From positions 21,348,532-21,412,531 of the forward strand of contig NW_026947503.1 of assembly GCF_034190915.1 (NCBI RefSeq): DNA of 64,000 nt, given 5' to 3'. Below the pieces are notes generated by a model. It had not been told where the DNA came from. It was given only the letters and a program-made list of their open reading frames with translations, and searched no databases. Of the stretch, positions 22,457 through 33,907 are shown piece by piece. The position numbers and the translations under genes were made by a program. Positions within the stretch are counted from its first letter, which is position 1. Every line of letters starts with the position of its first letter. The DNA comes from Cavia porcellus (lineage: Eukaryota; Chordata; Mammalia; Rodentia; Caviidae).

Positions 22457-23375
22457 TTTTTTTAAATTTAAAATGTTTAAAATGTTTATTTTAAAAAGAA
22501 TAAAGCCAAGCAAAACAAAACAGAACAAAGCCAAACACTTACACTTACTGGTGTAAGTGACACAGAACTTTAAAACAATAGGAAATTAACAATGGCCACT
22601 ACAATGCCTTTGGAGTCCCCAAAACAGCTGCAAATACCCTCAGACACAGTAAAAGTCTAACAAAACAGAACAGAATAGAATCCATAAAAACAAAATAATG
22701 AATGCAGTAAAGGACTTCAAAACAAGATAATAATAAATCCGAAATGTCTACCATAATATACCTTGTTATCTTTGAAATAGCTGCCAATGTCATTGGATAT
22801 AGTAAAATCAAACAAGATAAAACATAATAAAACCCAACCAAACAAATCAATGAAAATGATACAGGACTTCAAAATAAGACAATAAGGAATCAACAGTGGC
22901 TACCACTTTGAGAAGGAGACCTTCCATAGATGTTACATTGCATATTGCTATCCTCTGAATAGTTGATCAGACCATGGGCTTTAGACTTGCAAGGTCAGTG
23001 CACTAAACACTACCAGCATTAAACTGTATTTTACCTCAGTAGCTAGCACTGCAGCCTGTGTTTCTCCAGCCACGCAGTTGATTAAGGCGGGGTGATGGTG
23101 GTGGTGTGGCTCTTCTTGTTTCCCAGCCCACGTACCAGGAAGGGCTGGTGTCTGGCTCTCCCTTCAGTGGCCTGTGCATGGTGCCGATTGTCAGGGAGGG
23201 CTTGCCTCTTGGTGACCTCTTGTTTGCTTCCCCCACAGTCTGCAAATGGCACTAAGTTACAGGAAAAAGGCTGGCATCTGGCTGTCCCCCTAGCAACCTG
23301 TGCATGGCACTGATTCTCATGGAGGGCTTGCTTCTTGGTCACTTCTTGTTCTCTTCTCCTGTTGCCCATTAATCT
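22457..23375 (-). mobile_element. ORF-less L1-derived element D (919 bp)
   Basis: The element is bounded by a 15-bp imperfect target-site duplication, ccaggacttattttc (22,442-22,456) and ccaaggcttattttc (23,376-23,390), with 13 of 15 matching. Sense is the minus strand. The 5' part is about two and a half 124-bp tandem repeats (23,098-23,375). The 3' two-thirds are L1-type 3' UTR repeats of about 150 bp, recognised by 'ggacttcaaaacaagataat' and 'ggacttcaaaataagacaat' about 155 bp apart. The A-rich 3' terminus lies at 22,457-22,500. No open frame covers it. The 5' repeat is not recognisably that of A-C. A 3' piece of a relative lies at 56,941-57,170. Confidence 0.8.
23098..23375 (-). repeat. 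5' tandem monomers of element D (124 bp)
   Basis: On the plus strand the units begin 'aggaagggctggtgtctggc' at 23,137 and 'aggaaaaaggctggcatctg' at 23,261, 124 bp apart, with a partial unit from about 23,098. Both end in 'cttggt(g/c)ac(c/t)tcttgtt'. Being at the 5' end, they occupy the place of an L1 promoter. Confidence 0.8.
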
Positions 23376-23390
23376 CCAAGGCTTATTTTC

Positions 23391-25040
23391 ATATATATGG
23401 AAAGGTACCCCTGGGCTTGTCTCACCTATTTAGAGGTGATCTCAGGCACTTTCATGGCCTGATTTATCCAATTATATCTTGGCTGGAAAAAAAAGATATT
23501 CTTTTTTAACTTAGGCAAATAATATGACCATAGAGGGTGAATGAATCTATTAAAGGCACTTTGTGTGATATTTAATCATTGTTGTCAATTATCATACCTC
23601 ATATTTTTTTTTGTAAAAATCACTATTCTTATGTTTGCCTGGCTGATTTAACTTATATTCTATATTAAGATCTCTCATAGAATTTCTTTCCTCACCAATC
23701 CTGAGGGATCAGTTGGATCAAAGTGCCATTTAAAGAGAGCTTCATATTATTTCAAAAACATGTTACCTGTTAAATTGAGGGTCAGTATCGGGTCCTGACC
23801 TAGATCTCTGATCTTCCAAACGACTATACGGTGGAGGTTAAATAAAAAAGAGACAAATTGTATGATATTTAGGGCTCCAGGAGGGTCAAAACCCTTTAGC
23901 TGAGCTCATGACTCCAAGGGCTATGACCAAGCATTTTCTGGATTAGCCCACTTTTATTAGGACTAAGACAAATGGTGGGGAAACTGAGGCAAGCACAGGA
24001 AATGAGCAGGACCTTGGGGGATCACTTCAAAGACTTCCTCAAGTAGTAGATTAAGCCAATTGAGAAGAACCATCTTATCTCCAAGATAACATTTATGGTA
24101 AGTTTGAGACTGCAGGAGTGAGATGCCTGCAGCTGCAGTCTCTATCTACTTAATTGGGGCTGGAGCCAGGTGTTCTCAGCTGGGGCCTTATCTTGCCCTT
24201 TGAGGTATCTCTGGCCTCACAGGCTGCTACAGGCCTCAGCCAGGCCCGGTGATTCATAGAGGCTCACTTACTATGAATCAGCCCCCATCCCCAGGCAAGG
24301 GGCCGAGGCCTAGGACAGACTCACAGCTAAACATAGAAAGCCAATTAGTAAAATTTAAATCATGTTCAGTGCTGCTTCGTAGTGGTCTCCAACAGGTCAG
24401 TATTAAGTAAGCTTGCTATAGTGACTTCCCACAATAACCTGCACTGCATTTCTCGGCACAGTGTGTTCTTTTATTTTTGATTTTGCCTTCTTTTTTATTT
24501 TTTCTTGTTTTGCCCAATTTCTTCTGCAGAGATCATTTCTCCCATGCCCATTCATCCCTCACTTTTCAAATAAACTGTTAACCCCTTTTTTGTCTCGTCC
24601 CACCCAATTCTTTGTTCGAAGTGAGAAGAACCTGGAATACTTTTGATTGCAAGTCATTTCTAAAGGAGCTACCCACTAACACAAGCATAATTGGATCAGT
24701 TGATTTTACTTACCTAGTCCTAGGGAATTAATTTGTTTTGTTGATCTTAGACTAAATAGTCTGTTTCCACAAAGTTACATGCTTTCGAAGAAAGTTTCTG
24801 GGATCCTGATTTGGAACTTTGTTCTGGTCTATCTGTGTAGATGTCATATTATAATGTGGACTTGGTCCTGTAGTCTATTCATTGTAGGGTCGGATGTCAA
24901 AGTATCTGGCTGTCTTTTACTGAAACTCTTCTGATATTTTAGTTCTTTCAATTTCTGGCCTGTTCTTGTGGCTGGGAATGTTAAGTGAGTATACAGGAAA
25001 AGCAGAAAATAGTTAATAAGACTCAAAGGTTGGAGTTAAT
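23391..25040. other. Unassigned sequence, part possibly an antisense LTR
   Basis: No gene is recognised. The segment 23,760-24,420 is less AT-rich and contains 'gcccacttttattaggacta', which might be a reverse-strand polyadenylation region of an LTR. I found no partner copy, so the idea is weak. Confidence 0.35.
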
Positions 25041-25085
25041 TTTAATAATCATAATATGATTATTATAATATAATCATAATATGAG
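25041..25085. repeat. AT-rich inverted repeat
   Basis: 'aataatcataatatgattatt' is close to its own reverse complement and is followed by a second partial copy, 'aatataatcataatatg'. It could form a short hairpin or cruciform. It may be simple AT-rich sequence of no function. Confidence 0.6.
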
Positions 25086-25952
25086 AATTCACAAAAGTAG
25101 AACTCTATGACTGTGACTGCAAACCTTTTAGAGACTATGTCCAAACTGCAACCTCAAACCCACTTATTTATCACAAACTGCAATTAAACTTGAATACTGA
25201 GATTTTACTTTAGAAAAAAAAACAACTTGTACAACTTGTAACATCATCACAGAGAGAGCTCCACATGTTCCCTGCAGCACATGTGCCATTGGTTTGCCAT
25301 TACATCTATGAAATGCAAAAGCAATTAACTTATAAGGGTTTAACTAATGCTTACCCTGGCGCAGGAGCACATAAACAATGAGGATAGTGTTGAACCACTA
25401 GGGTCGTTAATTTATGCCTATGCATTCTAATGGTCATCGATTGACAAGTATTTATAGAGAAAATCAAAATGTCTTCTAAAATTATCTTATTTATGGACAA
25501 GTACTCTTATTTTTGAACTTAGCATGAACATAAGATATTTCTGACATAAAATCTATAATTGCTAAAACATTTATATTAATATCATTTAATTAATATGTAA
25601 CTAATGCAGAAAGGATTAGATTCTCTTTTTAATTTGCTGGTGTTTCATATTATGGACATTAGACTGTTGAGTTTATGAAAATGTGACAATACTGGATTAT
25701 TTGTATCATTTTGCTTTTTAATAAGATGAGAAATGAAATCTTTGTGATGCCCAGTAAACATGTGGGTAAGTGCACAGGCAGTTCAGGTATGATAGAAATT
25801 TTTGCAATTGTGACATTCTGACTTTAAGTTCTGAATGTGGCAAAGATAACAAAAGGAGTTGTCAGAGTGGGTACGAGCATTTGTCATAGATGCCTAACGA
25901 CAAGAAATGGTTTCAAGTAAAATTTAAAGAAAACACAGCAAAAGTAAACTTT
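25086..25952. other. Unassigned AT-rich sequence
   Basis: No gene or confident repeat is seen. Confidence 0.4.
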
Positions 25953-26114
25953 ATTCTTTTTTTTTTTTTTTTTTTTGAGACAGGGTCTCACTGAGTAGTT
26001 CAGGCTGACCTTGAACTCACTTATACCCAAACTGGCCTCAAAACTCCCGGAGCTCCTCTTGCCTCGGCCTCCTGTGTGTGGTATTATACCGTGTGTACCA
26101 CCAGGCTTGCTGTA
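25953..26114 (-). mobile_element. B1-type SINE, antisense
   Basis: A T18-type tract is followed by 'gagacagggtctcactgagt', 'ttcaggctgaccttgaactc', 'aaactggcctcaaaactccc' and 'taccgtgtgtaccaccaggc'. It is full-length B1 including the duplicated internal unit. Confidence 0.92.
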
Positions 26115-26342
26115 AACTTGAGTATTAGGAGCTTTAACTCTTTCAAAACTGGAGACCTGTTAGAATGAACAAAAATATGACAAAAAATGACAGATATTTT
26201 CATAAGTAAAAGAACTGATACATCCGGGCACACAGCGTTTGTAGCACTTTGCTGCTTCATTTTGTCTTTCTGTGAAAAAAATTAACCTGTTTCTTCTGGC
26301 TCACCGTAACAGGCATTATAAGCCCTACTCTGGCTGGTAAGT
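26115..26342. other. Short unassigned stretch
   Basis: Nothing recognised. Confidence 0.4.
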
Positions 26343-27860
26343 TCATGCATTTTTTATATATTTAAATTTATTTTAAAAAATTAGTACATATTTGTCACAC
26401 ATAATGGTCCCTTCATGGTGGGGAATTTGTATCTGCACATGATACTGTATCTTTTTTTATATCGGTGATTGAATTTAGAGCCTTGCACTTGCCATGAAGG
26501 CTCTTATGCTGCTAAACTATATCCCTGGCCCGTAATATTGTATCTTAATTCTTCTTTCTTTCCTAGTCTGCATTCCTCCCTTCAATCTTTCTTCCTCTCC
26601 CCATTTACAAAAGCTTGTTTCCATGTTTTCCTTTCTTTTTGTTTTCTTTTATCTTTCTTCTCTCCCCTTCCCTTGTTCCCCACCAATCTTGAGCATGTTT
26701 ATTTTTGCTCTCTATATTTGCAATATAGTCTTGTTGTCTTCTATATCCTTTTTTTATGTCCTGGCATAACCAATTCTTTTCTACATTTAAATTTTTTATT
26801 AGTAAATATTTGCAGTACGTAGTGATCACATTCACCTTGGGGGATTTGTACGTGTACATAGCACATCTTAGTGATTTTTTGGTCCCTTTTCCCTTCCCTC
26901 TCACCAACCTTTCATTCTATGCCAATTTGCAAAAGTTCTATTTCCATTACTTTTTCTTCAGTTCTTTTTTTCTCTAAATCTCTTCTTCCTTCTTTCCCTC
27001 TTACTCTTCCCATCTTATATTCTTTTCTCATTTGAACAAGCTCATCCTACTTCTTAATATCTGTCCTCCATTTTGCAGCTTATTTATACATTGGGTTACT
27101 CACAAACGAGAAACAAAGTAATGTTTAAGTTTGTTTTTCTGATTTATTTCACTTAAGATTATATCCATTTATCTAAAAAGTTTCTAGTTTTCCCTTCTTT
27201 ATGGTAGAGTAGTACTCCATTGTATATAAATACCACATTTCCTTTATCCATTCATTTGTTGATGGGCATATGGGCTGTTTCTGATATTTAGCTATTATAA
27301 ATTGTGCTGTTATAAACATCACTGTGGTACGATGACTTTAACAATTTTGGTGATTCTTACAAGGGGAATATCTGGGTTAAATAGAACCTTTAGTTTTAAT
27401 TTTTTGAGGAATCTCCATGCTGATTTTCATATTGGTTGTACAAGTGTATATTCCCACCAACAATGGAGAAGGGCTCTTTTTTTCCTCACAGCCTTACCAG
27501 CATTTTTTATTGGCTGATTTCATGATAATGGCCCTTGTGTGAAATCACAATGTTGTTTTAATTTGCATTTCTTGAATGGCTAGCAAAATTGAACATTATA
27601 AAATGTATATATTGACCTTTCATACTTCTTCATCTGAGAAATATCTATTTTAGATGTCCATCTTTGAACTGTGTTTTTAAATTTAGGGGGTCCAATTTTT
27701 TGAGTTCTTTATATGTTCTAGATATTAGTCCTCTATGGAGTAGCTGGCAAAAATAGTTTTTCTTATTCTGTAGGTTACCCTTTCACTCTGTTGGTGGTCT
27801 CCTGTGCAGATGCTCCTTAATTTGGCATGTTCCATTCACTGATTGTTTGTAATGGTTTTT
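26343..27860 (-). mobile_element. 5'-truncated L1, ORF2 end plus 3' UTR
   Basis: Sense is the minus strand. From about 27,130 to 27,860 the sequence follows the end of L1 ORF2: 'gtactccattgtatataaat' and 'catttgttgatgggcatatg' are the antisense of the segments that read TMEYYSAI and CPST(E)EW in intact copies. From 26,343 to about 27,100 lies an AT-rich 3' UTR. A 3'-end-like motif occurs twice, at 26,350-26,450 and 26,785-26,875, each T-rich followed by 'tt(t/c)...ttggggga(a)tttgta', so two 3' ends may be stacked. A SINE is nested at 26,455. All frames are broken. Confidence 0.8.
26453..26532 (-). mobile_element. tRNA/ID-like SINE nested in an L1 3' UTR
   Basis: The plus strand has T-tract, 'atcggtgattgaatttagag', 'cttgcacttgccatgaagg' and 'ctaaactatatccctggccc'. 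The flanks 'atactgtatctt' and 'atattgtatctt' form a near-perfect 12-bp duplication. Its insertion postdates the host L1. Confidence 0.82.
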
Positions 27861-27941
27861 GTGCAAGCAGGGTTTTGGCACAACCAGTTTTATTAAACAA
27901 AATAAGTTGTACCCATCATCTTGCATATGTATGTCCTTATA

Positions 27942-27975
27942 CACTTGATCTTAGCTAAAAGGCCAAGAAGTGATG
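27942..27975 (-). pseudogene. RNU2 (fragment): U2 snRNA 5'-end retro-fragment (34 nt)
   Basis: The minus strand matches the 5' end of U2 snRNA, from the first base through 'GGCCTTTT(A)GCTAAGATCA' to 'AAGTG(TA)', with only three or so differences in about 36 nt. It is flanked by a 14-bp near-exact duplication, tgtatgtccttata (27,928-27,941) and tgtatatccttata (27,976-27,989). The fragment keeps the RNA's 5' end and loses everything 3' of it, as seen in known 3'-truncated U2 pseudogenes. It is not a functional snRNA gene. Confidence 0.85.
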
Positions 27976-28044
27976 TGTATATCCTTATAATCAGCTACAT
28001 CTTTGAAGAACTTCTCAGGGTAATAAGTTAATACTTTAAAAAAA

Positions 28045-28195
28045 TTTTTTTTGTGGTACTGGGAAGACCTTCACACTGGGCTACATCAGCCTCAAACCTT
28101 TTTTGAAAAAGTTTATGACAGAGTCTCACCAAGTTGCCCCAGGCTGGGCTTAAACTTATGATTCTCTTACCCCAGTGTCCAGATATACATTGATT
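28045..28195 (-). mobile_element. B4-like SINE, degraded antisense copy
   Basis: 'ttgtggtactgggaagacct' (tRNA-like half) is followed by 'gacagagtctcaccaagttg', 'ccccaggctgggcttaaact' and 'tgattctcttaccccagtgt' (B1-like half). It is diverged and its ends are approximate. Confidence 0.65.
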
Positions 28196-28375
28196 TTTTT
28201 AAACATGTTAACTGATAATAAAACTATACAAATAGTGTGCAACAATTTAATAATTTACTACTAAATCCTTAAAGTTCACTTCTTATTCTAAAAATAATAT
28301 TTAAGTACATATTGCAGCAAAATAAGTTTGTCAGATCATCACTTCATGAAAAAAATACTTTCTTTAACAAATGAA

Positions 28376-28515
28376 GCTGGAATCTGAGCATGGTGGTGCA
28401 GAACTATAATCCCAGCACTTGAGAGGCTGAAGCAGAAGGATTGCTATGAGTTCAAGGCCAGTATAGACCATGGTGAGTGCAAGGCTGGCCTGAACTACTT
28501 AGTAAGACCCAGCCT

Positions 28516-28568
<53 letters not shown>
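28376..28568 (+). mobile_element. B1-type SINE with (CA)n tail
   Basis: A B1 body ('gagcatggtggtgcagaact', 'ataatcccagcacttgagag', 'gcctgaactacttagtaaga', 'cccagcctcaaa') runs directly into (CA)n at 28,519-28,566, then GAA/AGC-rich sequence. The CA tract has replaced the A-tail. Confidence 0.9.
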
Positions 28569-28571
<3 letters not shown>

Positions 28572-28604
28572 AAGAAGAAGAAAAAGCAGCAGCAGAAACA
28601 ATTG

Positions 28605-28856
28605 GATAACTACATGCAAAAGTATGAAGCTGGACCCATATTTCATACTGTATGCAAAAATTAACCCAAACACAACCAACAATATAATAAGAACTAAAGT
28701 TATAAAGTTCTTAGGAGAAAATGAGGGGTAAATCTCCATGACCTTGGATTTGGCAACGAGTTCTTATAGATAGGACATTGAAAGTACAAGCACCAGAAAA
28801 GAAAACAGATAAACTGGGTTTTTATCAGATTTTACCAAAATTAAAAACATTTGTCA
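28605..28856 (+). mobile_element. Old L1 ORF2 fragment
   Basis: 'aagctggacccatatttcat', 'actgtatgcaaaaattaacc', 'ataaagttcttaggagaaaa' and 'ttttatcagattttaccaaa' follow the ORF2 region shortly before the C-terminal zinc-knuckle-like domain of L1. It is decayed. It abuts the 5' UTR-like start of another L1 at 28,857. Confidence 0.65.
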
Positions 28857-30787
28857 AAAACTTCTGGGAAGATGGTAGACAGTAACAATCAACTTCTTTG
28901 AGATTCAGAATCCAGACTCTGAAATGTGACAATTTGGGGAGGAAAAGAAGGAGGAAAATAGATCCCCAGGATCCAGGAAATATCTGAAGAGAAAATTGGA
29001 GCCCGCAGAGAAAGTGAAGAGATACACCTCAATGCAGAAAAAGAAGTAGCAATCTTTCTTTCCCGCTGGGTCCCAGCTTGAAGCCTGAGAGAGAAGGCTG
29101 GACTCTACAGAGACAGAGAGTGGTGACTGCAGAGGCCTCCGGGGAGAAATGCACTAATGTCGGATGCTGTGAGCTATAGCAGCTGTGAGTGACTTCAGAG
29201 AGGGTGCTTGGCCGGATGCCATTTTATGAAGCTGGGACTTGGAATGGCTGTGGGTTGGCTTCATCTTGGCTCCCAGTAACAGGTGAGGCACAACTGCAGG
29301 CAACATCCAGTGTCAGGGAGCTGAGGACAGGCTGACAAGGGACACCCCAAGTGTGTTTGGCTGAACAACTCAGGCTCCAATCCTGAGAAATGGCCAAGAA
29401 TCAGCCCAAATGTCTGAGGAGTTCAAAGCACAAGCATGGGCTTGCCGGGATCATCCAGAATGGATCTGGACTCTGTGTATCATTTTGTCAATCAGTGACA
29501 ACAGAGACACACCCTGAAGAGGAGGATCTTAACATAAAACTTATCCCCAGAAGATAATGACAGGTTTGAAGACATGGACAAATCTCCTTTTTATGTTTTT
29601 TTTTCTTCTATTATTGTTTGTTTCTTTTTTCATGAATGTAAACTTTGCTTTTAGGTGTTTTAAATTTTAATTTGCTCTTATTTTTGTTTTTTTCATTCTT
29701 TCTTTCCATTCTATCTTTACCAGTTTCCCAAAGTTTGAGTAACCTCCTGTAGTCCTTCAGCATTGTTTCTAATCCTTTCTCTTCTTCTATTTCTCTGTCA
29801 TTTCCTCTTATTCCTTTTAAATTTTCTTTTCTGAGAAATCACTCTATTTAAGGAATACCTACAGTGTATAATTTTCTGATTCATTCTAGATTTTTTCATA
29901 TAACTATAAATCTTGTTACCTATGATTAAAGATGGCAAATCAATAGTTATCACAGTTTTTCATTTTCTAGACTAGGTTTGATGCTATTGTTATCACTGAT
30001 TGTGATACTTTAGCCAAGGGGACCTAGTTGTTGTGATCAATTGTTATTCCTTGTGTGCCAATACTGCGATGGTTTGGGGGTCACAAACAATACCATAATT
30101 TAGTATCAAAATACTAGGTCCCTGGTCAAACAGGCAACAGCCTCTCGTCCTTAATGAACTGGAGACACAGGACCTTGGGACAGACTCAAAAAGCCAAAAT
30201 CTAGCTACAACTAGAAGACGTCTCTGAAAAGTCATTTCCTAAAGCTATCTCAGCATTAGTAATAAAGCTACTTGCCACATACAATCACAAGCATCAACAG
30301 AGAAAACAAATAAAATATAAAACATGAGAAAACGTAGAACAAGATGAACCCCAGACTCCTAGCTTGCCCAAGACAAATCTAGGGGACACTGGAGGTGGGA
30401 GATCTCAAAAGCCACCCACATGGACTTTCTGGAAATGTAGCAGTGAAAGTAATATAGCACACTGGAGCCCCTAGGAAAAAACAAAAGAGAAACAGTTATT
30501 CAGATAATTAAAGAGATGACGACCATAATGAAGGGCATGGTTAGTAAATCTAGAGCAGATACAGATTAGAAAAAATAGAGGAGCTTAGCAAAGTGATGGA
30601 ACCCATTAATGTCCAACATGGGAAAGAACTGGATTCCATAAAGCAGAATCAAAAAGATATTCAGGAGATTAAAAATTCCACTGAAAGTATATGCAGCAAC
30701 ATTAACCAATGTGAATGCAGAATATCAGCTCTAGAGGACAGATTTGGGGTTAGGAATAATCAAATGAAAGATTTATTAAAAATAGCA

Positions 30788-30925
30788 AAGTCCAGATACG
30801 GTGGTTCATGCCCATAGTCCTAGTAGTTGGGAGGCTGAGACAGAAAGATCACCATGAGTTTGAGGTCACTCTGGGATATAGGGTGAATTCAAGGCTACCT
30901 GAAAAACAGGACCATGTTTCAGAAA
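30788..30925 (+). mobile_element. B1-type SINE nested in L1
   Basis: 'tccagatacggtggttcatg', 'gggaggctgagacagaaaga', 'tgagtttgaggtcactctgg', 'aattcaaggctacctgaaaa': a full B1 body in sense orientation with an A-rich tail reaching about 30,965. Confidence 0.85.
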
Positions 30926-31111
30926 ATCAAAAACAAATAAGCAAAAATAAAAAAACAAACAAAAAGCCCTAAAAGGAAAGAAAAGGAGCCAACGACAGGA
31001 AATTAATAATAACAAGGATATGTCAATACACATCAGCTATAACCATCAATATAAATGGTCTCTATTCACCAATAAAAAGAAACAGTTTGGCAGAATGGAT
31101 CAAGAAACAAG

Positions 31112-31262
31112 ATCCATGCAGAGTATGGTAGTATATGCCTATAATCTCAGCACTCAGGAGGTTGAGACAGGAGGTTGTGAATTTGAGGCCAGCCTAGGAT
31201 ACATAGTCAGTTCAAGGCCAATTTGAACTACATAGAGACCCTGGCTCAAAAAAAAAGAGAAA
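31112..31262 (+). mobile_element. B1-type SINE nested in L1
   Basis: 'gcagagtatggtagtatatg', 'ctataatctcagcactcagg', 'tttgaggccagcctaggata', 'gagaccctggctcaaaaaaa'. The L1 ORF2 endonuclease region resumes on its right ('gattcaacaatatgctgcat'). Confidence 0.88.
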
Positions 31263-31721
31263 GATTCAACAATATGCTGCATATAAGAAATACATTTAAC
31301 TCAAAAAAAATTCATAGTTTGAAAGTTAAGTGGATGGAGAATGGATACTAGATGTAACTGGAACATGGAACAAAGCAGGGGTAGTTCAAGTCAAGACTAA
31401 TCAGAAGAGCTAAGGAAGGTCACCATATACTTGTTAAGGGGACAATCCAAGAGGAAGAGATAGCAACCATGAATATATATGCCAAATACTGACATACCCA
31501 ACTATATAAAACAAACACTAATCACTATGAAAAGTCAGAGAAGCACCAATACGATTGTATTGGTGGACCTTGATGCCCCACTATCACAAGCAGAAAGATC
31601 AACTAGACAAAAAAATCAACCAAGAAATATCTGAACTGAACCAAACCTTTGAACAAACAGATTTAGTAGATGTCTACAAAGAGTTCCACCCAACAACATC
31701 AGGATACACATCCTTCTCAGA

Positions 31722-31865
31722 AGCACGTAAGACTTATTTGAGATAGGGTTTCACTTTGCAATTCAGGTTGGACTTCAACTCACTTTGTAGCATAGGCTGG
31801 CCTTAAACTCACAGTGATCCTCCTGCTTAAGCCTCCTGAGTCCTGGGATTATAGGCTTGATAGAT
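31722..31865 (-). mobile_element. B1-type SINE nested in L1, antisense
   Basis: 'gagatagggtttcactttgc', 'ggctggccttaaactcacag', 'tgatcctcctgcttaagcct', 'gtcctgggattataggctt' mark an antisense B1. It splits the L1 endonuclease-domain remnant just after the segment matching VYKEFHPTTSGYTSFSEA. Confidence 0.85.
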
Positions 31866-32420
31866 ATCCCTTCAATCACCCTATTATAGAAAATGAAGAG
31901 TAAGTCAAGCCAAGCTCATGAGGGAAGAAACCATAAAAATCAGAAATTAATACAATTGAGACTAAGAAATCAATACAAAGAATCAATGAATTGAAGAGCT
32001 GTTTCTTTGAAAGAGTAAGTAAAATTGACCAACCATTAGCCAACACTGTCAGAAAAGAAAGAAGAAAGACTCAAATCAATGCAATTAAGAATAAAAAGAG
32101 TGAAATCAAAGTGATCCTGTAGAAATCCAGAAGATCACCAATACCTATTTTGAGAATCTGTTCTCTAGTAAGATGAAAAACTCAGAAGAAATAGACAGAT
32201 TCCTAGATAAATATGAATGCCTGAAGTTGAATCAAGAAAATATAAAAATTCTAAATAACCCAGTATCAGCCAATGAAATTGAAGGGATAATTAAAAAATA
32301 TATCTAGCAACAAAGAAAAGCTGAAGTCCTGATAGATTCACTGCTGAATTCTGCAAGAAATTTAGAGAAGACCTAATGCCACTACTCCTTCAACTCTTTA
32401 ATATAATTGAAAGAAAACAG

Positions 32421-32510
32421 GGCTGGGGATTTAGCTCAGCGGCATAAGCACCTGCCTTGCAAGCGCATGGTTGTGAGTTTGATCCCTGGTTGGGGGGGAG
32501 GGGACGGGGG
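32421..32510 (+). mobile_element. tRNA/ID-like SINE nested in L1
   Basis: The sense copy begins 'ggctggggatttagctcagc' and carries 'gtgagtttgatccctggt' as B box side, followed by a G-rich then A-rich tail. Flanks 'aaagaaaaca' and 'agagaaaaca' are a plausible duplication. Confidence 0.88.
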
Positions 32511-32974
32511 AGAAGAGAAAACAATACTCCCAAACTGATTCCTGGAAACAAGCATTACCCTGATACAAAAACCAGAGAAGAATCCAGCCAAAAATAAAAT
32601 GACAGGTCAGTCGCCCTACTGAACATATATGCAAAAGTCTTCAGTAAGATACTGGCAAACAGAATGCAGCAAATCATCAAAAAGATAATACACCATGACC
32701 AAATAGGATTCATCCTAGGGATGCAGGGGTGGTTTAAAATATACAAATCAATAAATGTAATGCCCCATAACAACAGAACCAAAGCCAAAATCCACATGAC
32801 TATCTCAACAGACAAAGAAAAAGCATTTGGCTGAGTCCAAAGCACATGATCAAAACTCTACAGAATGCTGGAATAAAAGGGCTTTTTTGATAAAAGTCGT
32901 GTGTGACAAGAGAACAACCAACATCATGCTAAATGGTCAAAAACTGAAAACTTTCACTCTAAAATCTGGAACAA

Positions 32975-33125
32975 GTCCTGGGCATGGTGGCACATGCCTG
33001 TGACCCCAGAACTCAGGAGGCTGAGGCAGCAGGATTGTTGTGAGTTCTAGACCAGCTTGAGCTACATAGTGAGTTCAAGTCCAGCCTGAACTACGGAGTG
33101 AGACCTGGCCTCAAAAAGTAAATAA
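32975..33125 (+). mobile_element. B1-type SINE nested in L1
   Basis: 'cctgggcatggtggcacatg', 'cctgtgaccccagaactcag', 'gttctagaccagcttgagct', 'gagacctggcctcaaaaagt': complete sense B1. The L1 RT segment (around the GTRQG motif) is interrupted and resumes to its right. Confidence 0.9.
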
Positions 33126-33827
33126 TAAAATCAGCAACAGGACAAAGATGACTACTATCACTTTATCCCTTCAATAAAGTTCTGGATACAGAACTTAGCC
33201 AGAGAAATTAGACAAGAGAAAGAAATAAAACAAATAAGGATAGGAAAGGAAGACGTTCAGTTATCATCATTTGCAGACAACATGGCACTGTACGTAGAAA
33301 CCACCTAAAACTTCATCAAAAGACTCCTAGAATTAATAACCAAATATGGCAGCATACAGAATCAATGCTCAAAAATCAACAACATTCCTATACCCAAATA
33401 ATAAACTCACTGAGAGAGACATTATGGAAAGCAACAGCTTTCACAATAGCACCCCCAAAAATGAAATACTTAGGAATCAATGTAAAAAAGGAAGTGAAAG
33501 ACCTACACAATGAAAAACCATACTGCTCTGAAAAGGGAGATCAAACAGGATATAAGTAAATTGAAAGACATTTCCTGTTTTTGGATAGACAGAACCAATA
33601 TAGTGAAAATGACCATTCTTCTAAAACTGTGAAAAAGATTTAATGCAATCCCAATCAAAATATCAAAAACATATCTCACAGAACAAGAAAAAAACGGCCC
33701 TAAAATTTATATGGAACCAGAAGAGACCTAAAATAGCAAAAGAAATTCTGCATGACAACGATATCACAATCCTCAATTTGAGGTCACATTGCAAAGTTAC
33801 TGTGATAAAAATACCATGACATTGGCA

Positions 33828-33866
33828 AAAAACATACATACATACATACAGACAGACAGACAGACA

Positions 33867-33907
<41 letters not shown>
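33828..33907. repeat. Compound (ACAT)n(ACAG)n(AC)n microsatellite
   Basis: ACAT units, then ACAG units, then a long AC run to about 33,905, embedded in the decayed L1. It causes Cys/Val repeat frames on the minus strand. Confidence 0.95.

Noticed and set aside
26469..26822. 117-codon plus-strand frame
   Set aside because: It lies across a nested SINE and the T-rich antisense of an L1 3' UTR.
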